This document shows, piece by piece, positions 57,101 to 64,000 of a stretch of 64,000 bases of DNA. The position numbers were made by a program, and so were the translations under genes. The stretch covers positions 1 to 64,000 of the forward strand of contig VZTJ01005468.1 of assembly GCA_013397795.1 (NCBI GenBank). The letters run 5' to 3'. Every line of letters begins with the position of its first letter. The first letter of the stretch is position 1. The notes below the pieces were generated by a model. It saw only the letters and a program-made list of their open reading frames with translations. It made no database searches and was not told where the DNA came from. Source of the DNA: Orthonyx spaldingii. Taxonomy: Eukaryota > Chordata > Aves > Passeriformes > Orthonychidae.

Positions 57101-60100
57101 TTTAGGCAGGGCAAGGGGAAGGCTGTCGTGAGAAAATGCCTGGCTCCAGCAGCCCTTCCTTCATGTTCCCTCTCTTGCCTTGCTCCCCAGGAGCAGCATG
57201 CCTCGTGTGCTCCACCCCACCTGCAAAGCACCCACAGCCCAGTGAAGTTCATGCCCTGCTCCTTCCTTGAGCCTGTGCAAAGATTAGACCCAAAGCTTCC
57301 AGGCAAAACAGCCAGCTCCCCACCGGCATCACCCCTCTCAGATACCCCATCAGGAGTGGAGCAGAGCTGGGGGGAGCCCAGCAGCAAAACACCCCATCAT
57401 GCAGAACCCCCAAAGGAGGCTGCCACCTGGGACCCTGCTGAGACCTCCACACTGCTGCTGCCACCACGGGGCTCCTGTGGTCTTGGGGGGACAGTCAACC
57501 TCATCCTCAGCATCAGCAAGAAGGGCGAGAAGAAGAAGGCACAGCCACTGGCCAGCAGCAAGCGGCCAGGCGAGGAGGCACTGCCGACGGTACGTGGGGA
57601 TGGCGGGCAGCTTTGGCAGAACCACGGGCGGGTGGCCACACAGCCAGGGCAGCTCTCTGGAGCTGTGCCCCATGCAGACTGGGAGGCCTTGAGGGCTTCG
57701 GGCTAATCGCCAAGCTGAGACCCCTCCAGGCCATTCCTAAAGGAGCTGCTGGGAATGTGTCAGTCTCAGGAGAAAGGCCTTTGGCTGTGCTGATGCTGAG
57801 TGATGCCTTAGGGCTGAGGCCAGCTTGTGCCACCCACTTTGCCTGCGCTGTCCTGCTGCAGCTCCTTGCCCATTCTGTCCTCAACTCTCTGTGTGTGTCT
57901 CTCTCTCCCCTTGCTCAGCTCTCCGCCACTAAACACTCAGGCTGTAAAACCTTTTGGAAGCGTTGCCAGGGGCTTTTAGGAAACACTTGGGGTAGTTTAA
58001 AGCGAAAAAGAAAGCCACCTCGCCAGCTGGTGGAAGAGGTAATGCCCTGGGGAAGGCTGCATGCTGGGCAGAGTGGCTGCATGGTGTGAACTTGCCTGCC
58101 ACCAACCCTCCTGGCCATGCCACTGTGGCCTGTTGGCAGTGGTCCATTGGGAGCAGGAAAACCCTTCTGGTGCTGTGGGGTCCAGAGTGTGGGTGCTGGG
58201 ACATGTGAGGAGGGGTCTCAGGCAGGGTTTGCTGCAAGTTTGGCCCCCCATTTAAGGAGTTTTGGTGGCCATGGGAGGTATGGCTAGCTGGTGGCCAGTG
58301 GGAGAAGCCTCCCTGCTCCATTGCTGGGGGGCAGCAGAAGTTCCTTGTGTACCCAGGTGAAGGGGACAAGGATGATTTGGGCTGTGTGAGGTGCACGTTT
58401 TGCGAGGGTGGGGGTCTCACTCCAGGTTGCCTGGCTTGTAACCCTGGGGCTGGGAGTCCGGTAATTTGTTGGGGCTTGCATCTGTTTGTTGCTCCAGAGC
58501 CTGTGCAAAGGTCTGTGTGTCAGGAGCCCCAGGGAGAGGGCAGGAGGACAGAGGGGCTGGAGAGCATTGAGGCAGGGTGAGGGGCTGCTGGACTGCCTGG
58601 AAGGTTTTGGTAATCATTGCCATCCAGCCAAATGGATACAGGGAGACACTGCTCCAGCTCCTGCAGACTCTTGCAGCTGTGGAAGCCCAGGAGAGGGTCT
58701 GTGAGGAAGGGGAGGGGAAGCGTCTGCACTCACTCCCAGCCCTTGCATTCACTGCTTTACTGCCTGGAGCATGCAGGCTGGTAGGGATAGAAAGCAGTGA
58801 CTGCTGTCTAAGTAGCCACTCAGAAGTGATGGCTTGGAGGTCAGCAGTGCCAGGGAAAAGCTGTATGGCAGAGTCAGCCCCAGCTGTACCACAGCTGGGG
58901 GACTCCATCATGGGCAGCTTCCCTTGTCTGCCTCTGCCCTGCCTGCACTGTTGTGGATGCAGCCCACAGGGGACTGAGGTGAAGCCGTGTCGCTCCCAGC
59001 ACTGCACATGCTGCTGGTGAGCATTTCTGTCTGCCTGCCCCTGCTTCCCAGATGCAGCATGGAGAGGGGGCAGTTGGCACAGGGTGGTGGAAGCTCTGGC
59101 GATGGGGATCACCCCTCTCTCCTTCTCTGTTTCCTCAGGTGCAGGTGGAGGCCAGGAAAACTTGCACTGCGAAGCGGCCACCCGCTGTTGTCCGCCGCCC
59201 TCCAGCATCCAGCTGTGGGATGCCAGCTGTCTCCCACACCCTGCCTAAGGCCGGGGCTGGCTGTCTCTTCAACAGCCTGCAGCGGCGGGAGCAGGCCAGG
59301 GCGGAGCAGGCCCGGCTGCTGACTCTCCAGGGCATCATGGGCGACAGCTCCCTGCGCTCCACACCTGAGGAATGCCATGGCCCCAGCAACACGTGGCCTC
59401 AGAAGTGTGGTCGGAGGAAGGGGGGGCCAGGAGCAGCTGCTGCTGGACCCCAACTTGGAGAGCTGCTCCTCTATGTCAGGAACCCACTGGTGCAGGACAT
59501 TGATGCCGAGTGTGGGGCGGACCCCCAGACGCCCAGCCTCCCTAACCCAAAAATCACATGCCCCCGTCTTTCCCTGGGCTCTGTGCTCAGCCTGGAGCTG
59601 CCACGGGATGCAGTGGTCCTGGGGTGCCACCAAGGAGCTGTGGCATGGCAGCAGGAGGCAGAGGGGCAGCAGCAGGGGCAGGATCGAGGGGTGAGACCAT
59701 GGAAGCCCACAGGCACACATGGAGTTGGATGGCAGGAAGATGGGCACAGTCCCCAGGGGCCCAGCAAGAGGCTGGGGACAGCCCCCAAGAGTGAGCAAGG
59801 GACGTGGTTAGAAAAGGTGAGCTTCAACCCCAGCTACAGCCAGCAAAGGGCACACTGTGCTGGGGAGGAGCACTGGAACCCGCAGCGCCCCAACAGCTCC
59901 AGCAAAGACCTTCTGGACTCAAGGCCAAGCCGGCCGGCCCGTATCGGTATGGGGGATGAGCTGGCCACCCGCTTTGGCCAGGATGACAGCCCCGGTGCCA
60001 CTGGCAGAGGCAGGCACCACAAAGCCGCTTGGTTAGAGCTTGGATCATCCCCTGCCAGCATTCCAGGCAGGGCTGGAGCCATCCCCGGCCCTCCCTGCGC

Positions 60101-63100
60101 ACAGCAGCCAGCCAGCAGCAGCCAGCCCAGAGGGTCCCCAGCTTCCCCTGCCGCCCCCAACCAGCTCTCTGTCTTTGAGTGGGCACTGGGGTCTCCACAG
60201 CCCCAGAGTCCTGCACTGGGCACTAAGGAGGTTTGCCACCCTGCCCACAGGCAGTTTGAGGAAGAGGAGGAGGAGCTGCAGGCCATCTGGGATGGGGCAC
60301 ACGAGCGACGGGCACAGAGCCCACCAGGAGGCAGCTGTGCCAGCCACTGGACGGGCAGCAGGGCAGGCAGCTTGCCCAGCCCCAGCACCACTGCTGGTGG
60401 GCCCCTCATCCTCTCATCAGCCAACAACGTGCTAGTGGCCAAATTCACCCTTCCCACCACTGCCCAGCTGCTCCACAGCCCATCAGGAGAGAAGAGCCCC
60501 AGGGTGGTGCACAGTGGCAGTGGCAGCCCCGACAGGCTCAGAGTTTCCCCCCACGTGGAGGAGCTGGTGTCTGCAGCCCCCTTGGATGCCTCCAGCACCT
60601 GGGATCAGCGGAGGCATAGGCAAGAGGAGAGAGAGAGCAGCAAGGTGAGATCCACAGGCCAGGGACTCTCCCTCAGGGTCAGGTAGGGGGCTGGGGAACA
60701 CCCAAGACAGCAGCTGGGTTACCCACTCCAGCAAACAATAACCTGTGTTTGGGAACTCCCTGACTCCAGTGGCCCCTTTTCTTCAGCTGGTGGGGAAGGG
60801 CTAGGTGTGGTATTCGGGATCCCTACTGCACACACACACACCCCCACCAGCCCATAGCCTTAGCAAGGCAGCACTTCACCCCTAAAGCTGAGACGCAACC
60901 CAGCCCCTGCCCAGGTGAGGGAGTTGTTCCTCACTCTCATCCCACTCCTGCTTTGGCATCACTCACCAGGGATGGGTCAGATAGACCCCATGAGCATGGA
61001 GGCTGAGCTGGCACCACCAGCCCCAGAAAAGTTCTTGCTCACCCTCTGTGCCCTTGCAGGTCCTTCCTGGTAAAATGGAGTTTCAGATGATGGAGGGCAC
61101 GCTGGAAAGGAAGCACGTATTGCAGGCAGGAGGGAGGAAGGTATATACATGGCTGTGGGGCTCCTTTGGGACAGGAGTGCTGGGACATGGTGGGGGATGG
61201 AGGGAAGCCAGGGATGTTCTGGAACTACCACGGCAGTGCTGCTGGCCATTCTGGAAGGGCAGAGCCTCAGAGGGGCTGGGTTGCATTTTGAGCAGCATAA
61301 GACCATCTGTCTTCTTCCAAACCTGTTGGCATGACAGCTGTCCCCTGCTTGTGTCCCACAGGCCAGCTGCCGGGCCTGGGGCCTCTTCCACACCGTGCTG
61401 ATGAGGCAGACGCTGTGCTTCTACCAGGACCGCAGGGACAGCCTCAAGGTGCGGTGGGGGAGACTGGGGTGGCATGGGAGGGGGCTGGCAGCAGGGTGAT
61501 GGCTCTGGGCCCCATGGCCAGGAAAGGCAGAGCCATCGAACCCCACTGTTGCTTTTGCTTTCCCTTATGCTGCAGAGCTCCGTGGTGGCCCTTCCCCTGA
61601 ACCTCTCCGGGGCGGTCTGCACCCCAGATGCCGAGTACACCAAGAAGACCAACTGCTTCAGGCTTCAGTGAGTCCCCAAGGCAGGGCAGTAGCCACAGCC
61701 CTCCCCAATGTGTGCCTGCTGGGGCACTCCCAGGCAGGACCAGCCCAGTCTAGTGCTTAGATGAGGATTTTCTTCCTTCTTTCTCACCTGCTTCTTTTCC
61801 AGTCAGGTAGGGGCTGTGGTATCTGCACCCCACATCACTGCTGACCTGTTCTTCCCCTCTCCCTGCAGGCTGCAGGATGGTTCTGAATACCTCCTTAGGG
61901 CCCCCACCCAGCCCCTCATGAACGAATGGGTCTCAAAGCTACAGCAGAACTCAGGTGAGCAGCCCTTGCTGGCAGAGCAGGGGCCCAGCTCTGTGTGGTT
62001 ACCATGTTTGTTCAGCCCCTGCTGAGCCCTTTGATACATGGGGAGGTCACAAGAAAAGCAGCACAACATTGCCCTCTGATTTATGCATCCTCGTAGTTTG
62101 CCTTGGGAACAGCAGTTCTCTGCCAGGCAGGATTTGGAGGCTTTGTTTTCACATCACATACACAGCTATAAATCAGGAATAGCACAACTGACGTCAGTGG
62201 TGCTTCAGCAGCAAAAAGCCTGTGTCAGGAAAATTATAATTGTGCCTTGGTCTTCCTCCATATCCTCTGGGCCTGGAAATGCCTTGCTTGCCCTTGAGGC
62301 AAGGAGACCTGTAATACTGAGGTCTTCCTGCTGCTGTACCCACACCTGAGGAGTTCAAGCCCTGCTATGAAATCCTAGGCTGGTTGTCAGGACCAAGAGC
62401 AGGCACTACAGCAGGAGGCTGGAGGAGCCAGCCATGCAGCATGGGCACTCGGACGAGGGACTGGCTCCATGCAACAGTCCTGTGCACTGCCAGCATCCAG
62501 CAGGATGTTTGCTGTGCCCCTAGGTTTCCCTGAAGTGGATTACTTCCAGGCAGCAGCACAGCGTGTTGAGGGCACTGGTGGTACTGGCAGGTGAGTAGCC
62601 AGCAGCTGGCCAGCTGGGTCTTGTAATGACTCTCTCCCACATTTGCCAGTGTGTGCTGCTCCAGCAGGACATTGGTGGGCCAGTCTGGTTTGCTAAATCT
62701 CTGCTACTTTCAGTTTCAGCAAGGTCTCCAGCCCTGGGAGCTCCCACCTCCAGGGACATCATCAGGTCACGACCACCAAGAGCCAGGAAATTGTAGTGTT
62801 ACCCTGCACAAGCACACTACTGCAGCAGCCTCTGGGCAGCCAGGGTGGCCCAGTCGATGGGACTGTGGCAGCAGCAGGTGACTTTCCTGTCTGGTTGGGT
62901 TGCCACTGTCCCCTAGCTTCTCTTCCCAGCCCAGAGAGGTACATGGGAGACAACTGGGGGAGGCTGAAGGCTGTCGGTCAGTTTTGAACTTGTTGGTATC
63001 TGTGCTAGGAGTCCCAGGGCTTGGAGCTCGGGGAAAGCAGCATTTACTTCACTTCCTGGGATACTGAGATAGTCATACATTTCCTTCCTCTCTTTGGGGC

Positions 63101-63739
63101 TGACACAGGGGTGTCCTGTGATGGTCTTGCCTTGTGACATGTCTCCATTGTGCTTCAGAGAATGCTCAGGAGACTGGGCACAAAGAGCAGCAGTGGTCAC
63201 CCAGGGCATCCCCCGGGCTGTGGGACAACATCTGTCCAGAAGATGACTATGGGCTGGTGGCCAACAAGAGGAGGTCCTACTCCTTCACCTCAGGTACAGT
63301 CCTGATTTTGCTGTCACCGCCAGGAGGTGGCACCACTGCCTCTGTCCCTACAGACAGCCAAGGACAGACGCGATGCTGCTCCAGCACGCACCTGGTCCTA
63401 CATACCTATGTCCTTGGCTGCAGCCCCCACTTGGGGAGGGCTCTAGAGGGCTGCCAGTGCCTGCTGGCACCCTGCCCCTTCCACTGACTGCTCCTTCTTG
63501 CAGCCACCTACCAGAAGATCACCCCGCTGGCAGTCCCTAAGGAGCCGCTGGAGGCTGGGAGCAGCTACTCCGTCACCCTGTACATTGGGGAGCAGGTGTC
63601 GGCCGTGCCCCGGGCACGCTGTCACTCCTTTGTGGCCCGAACAGGGAGCCCTCGGGACACACTAGGGGAGAAGACCACCAGCCCGCCTCGCACCAAGAAC
63701 AAGTCTGTCTTCAAGAAGTTCTTCGGGAAGAAAGAGTGA
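44696..63739 (+). CDS. Large spectrin-like/coiled-coil protein with C-terminal beta-spectrin-type PH domain; not recognised
   Basis: Coding exons: 44696-45124, 48201-48308, 49692-49847, 50538-50669, 50789-50980, 51062-51145, 51262-51380, 51535-51649, 51912-51998, 52306-52421, 52599-52743, 52956-53062, 53183-53261, 53428-53553, 53630-53761, 54030-54286, 54401-54527, 54748-54888, 55197-55352, 55779-55999, 56322-56499, 56818-56964, 57191-57589, 57919-58038, 59139-60644, 61060-61140, 61362-61448, 61576-61667, 61869-61954, 62524-62590, 62714-62877, 63159-63293, 63504-63739. All phases agree; about 2,108 residues. Order: basic/Ser-rich N-terminus, helical repeats with spectrin-like spacing (RAERLEEWIKHK, DQWQLLK) from about residue 230 to 1,110, basic low-complexity region, Pro/Ser-rich 502-codon block, PH domain about 1,800-1,905, basic end FKKFFGKKE. 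No calponin-homology pair, so it is not a conventional beta-spectrin. A membrane or cortical scaffold role is inferred. Two acceptors are ambiguous (53183 or 53186; 54748 or 54694). Confidence 0.85.
45125..48200 (+). other. Intron 1 (coding) of the third gene
   Basis: 3.1 kb; phase 0 at both ends, so no coding exon is required inside it. Holds the MIR relic and an isolated AATAAA at 46697-46702. Confidence 0.6.
45488..45600 (+). mobile_element. MIR-like SINE relic in intron 1 of the third gene
   Basis: CGTTTACCAGAGGGGAAACG, GAGGCTGGGAGAAGGGAAGT, then GACTCATGAAGGGCCACACAGCCAGG and CAGGACCCAGGGCTC parallel the MIR core in order (TTTACAGATGAGGAAACTGAGGC, AGTGACTTGCCCAAGGTCACACAG, GGAACCCAGG). 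Confidence 0.7.
48309..49691 (+). other. Intron of the third gene
   Basis: 1.4 kb, phase 0 at both ends; contains an 11-nt A-run at 48595-48605 and nothing else recognised. Confidence 0.6.
50538..51649 (+). other. First clear spectrin-like repeat block of the third gene
   Basis: Exons 50538-50669 to 51535-51649 code amphipathic helices with spectrin-type signatures: an aromatic-containing first helix (GWVRGKLRDLKD, DWEEVAQTL), W in DQWQLLKQTA, and FNRKAERLEEWIKHK, followed by long charged helices (EEQQFQNLHKELNSLAQKL). Six consecutive exons, some ending in phase 0, cut between helices. Roughly two repeats can be counted by eye. Confidence 0.6.
58039..59138 (+). other. Intron before the 502-codon exon
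   Basis: 1.1 kb with phase 0 at both ends. No exon is required to keep the frame; an alternative exon inside it cannot be excluded. Confidence 0.55.
59139..60644 (+). other. 502-codon low-complexity exon of the third gene
   Basis: A single 1,506-nt exon with acceptor TTCCTCAG and donor GTGAGA, phase 0 at both ends. It is rich in Pro, Ser, Gly and Gln with few predicted helices. Short motifs stand out: LFNSLQRREQARAEQARLL (helical), GELLLYVRNPLVQDIDAE, an acidic EEEEEELQAIWD segment, and ILSSANNVLVAKFTLP. These look conserved islands in a disordered region. Its length with no stop, flanked by good splice sites, supports it as coding. Confidence 0.85.
60829..60843 (+). repeat. Short (CA)n run
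   Basis: Seven CA units followed by a C-run, in the intron before the PH exons. Confidence 0.8.
61060..61954 (+). other. Exons of the beta-spectrin-type PH domain
   Basis: Four exons (61060-61140, 61362-61448, 61576-61667, 61869-61954) code a complete PH fold. It opens MMEGTLERKHVLQAGGRKASCRAW, which follows the beta-spectrin pattern MEG-x-L-x-RKH…KAS-x-R-x-W, continues through LCFYQDRRDSLK and FRLQLQDGSEYLLRAP, and ends with the C-terminal helix and invariant Trp in MNEWVSKLQ. PH domains of this type bind phosphoinositides at the membrane. Confidence 0.85.
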
Positions 63740-64000
63740 GCCCCAGACAAAGGGGGGAAATGTCCTAACCTGCCTCTTATCCTCCTCTTGGGCTATTCTG
63801 GCATGGTCTCTACTCCCAGCACCAGTTCACGGCTCGCTGCCTCCCCAGGGGCAAGAGGCTGTGCCAAGTGGCTCTGCTTCAGCCAGCCCCGAGGCTGCCC
63901 TGTGCCCCAGCCACTGCAGCCCCCAGTCTCAGCCTGGCGCTGAGCACCCCTCCTGCCCGGTGCTCTCCCTAGGTGCTGCTGGCTCCCCAAGCATCCTGAT
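63740..64000 (+). other. Start of 3' UTR of the third gene
   Basis: Sequence after the TGA at 63737-63739 with no further splice-consistent exon. No polyadenylation signal before the window edge. Confidence 0.6.

Noticed and set aside
1..64000. CRISPR arrays, phage or toxin-antitoxin systems, tRNA or rRNA genes
   Set aside because: No spaced direct repeats, no bacterial-type gene organisation, and no cloverleaf or rRNA sequence was seen; intron-rich vertebrate genes account for the window.

Overview
The window is nuclear DNA from a vertebrate, most likely a bird other than chicken. Three multi-exon genes lie head to tail on the + strand, with GT-AG introns and codon phases that join across every intron. 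The bird assignment rests on the calpain, which is nearly identical to the chicken mu/m-type calpain as I know it but differs at scattered residues, and on a CR1 retrotransposon 3' end at about 16,655. Two MIR-like SINE relics are also present. Nothing prokaryotic, no CRISPR array and no intact mobile element was seen.

Layout. 1-3,536: intronic or 5' flanking sequence of TMEM63B, no exon recognised. 3,559-20,153: complete coding region of TMEM63B in 23 exons (831 codons plus stop), followed by a 3' UTR with AATAAA at 21,643. About 22,500-25,000: intergenic. About 25,050-25,170: CpG-rich probable non-coding first exon of a calpain gene. 28,118-36,844: complete 705-residue calpain large subunit in 21 coding exons (CAPN11, the avian mu/m-calpain), with 3' UTR to about 38,125. 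38,130-44,117: gene-free spacer with a possible muscle-type enhancer (two CAGCTG E-boxes and a perfect MEF2 site). 44,118-44,449: assembly gap (N) inside a CpG island. 44,696-63,739: a large gene, about 33 coding exons and about 2,100 residues, with a novel N-terminus, spectrin-like/coiled-coil repeats, a 502-codon low-complexity exon and a C-terminal beta-spectrin-type PH domain. I do not recognise it as a named gene.

The TMEM63B-CAPN11 tandem matches human 6p21.1. In human the next gene downstream is SLC29A1 (from memory); here the slot holds the spectrin/PH gene, which makes that gene the most interesting object in the window. Other points to check are a 39-nt in-frame cassette exon and an unedited glutamine codon in TMEM63B, both at positions reported to be regulated in mammals, and a 12-nt microexon in the calpain gene.
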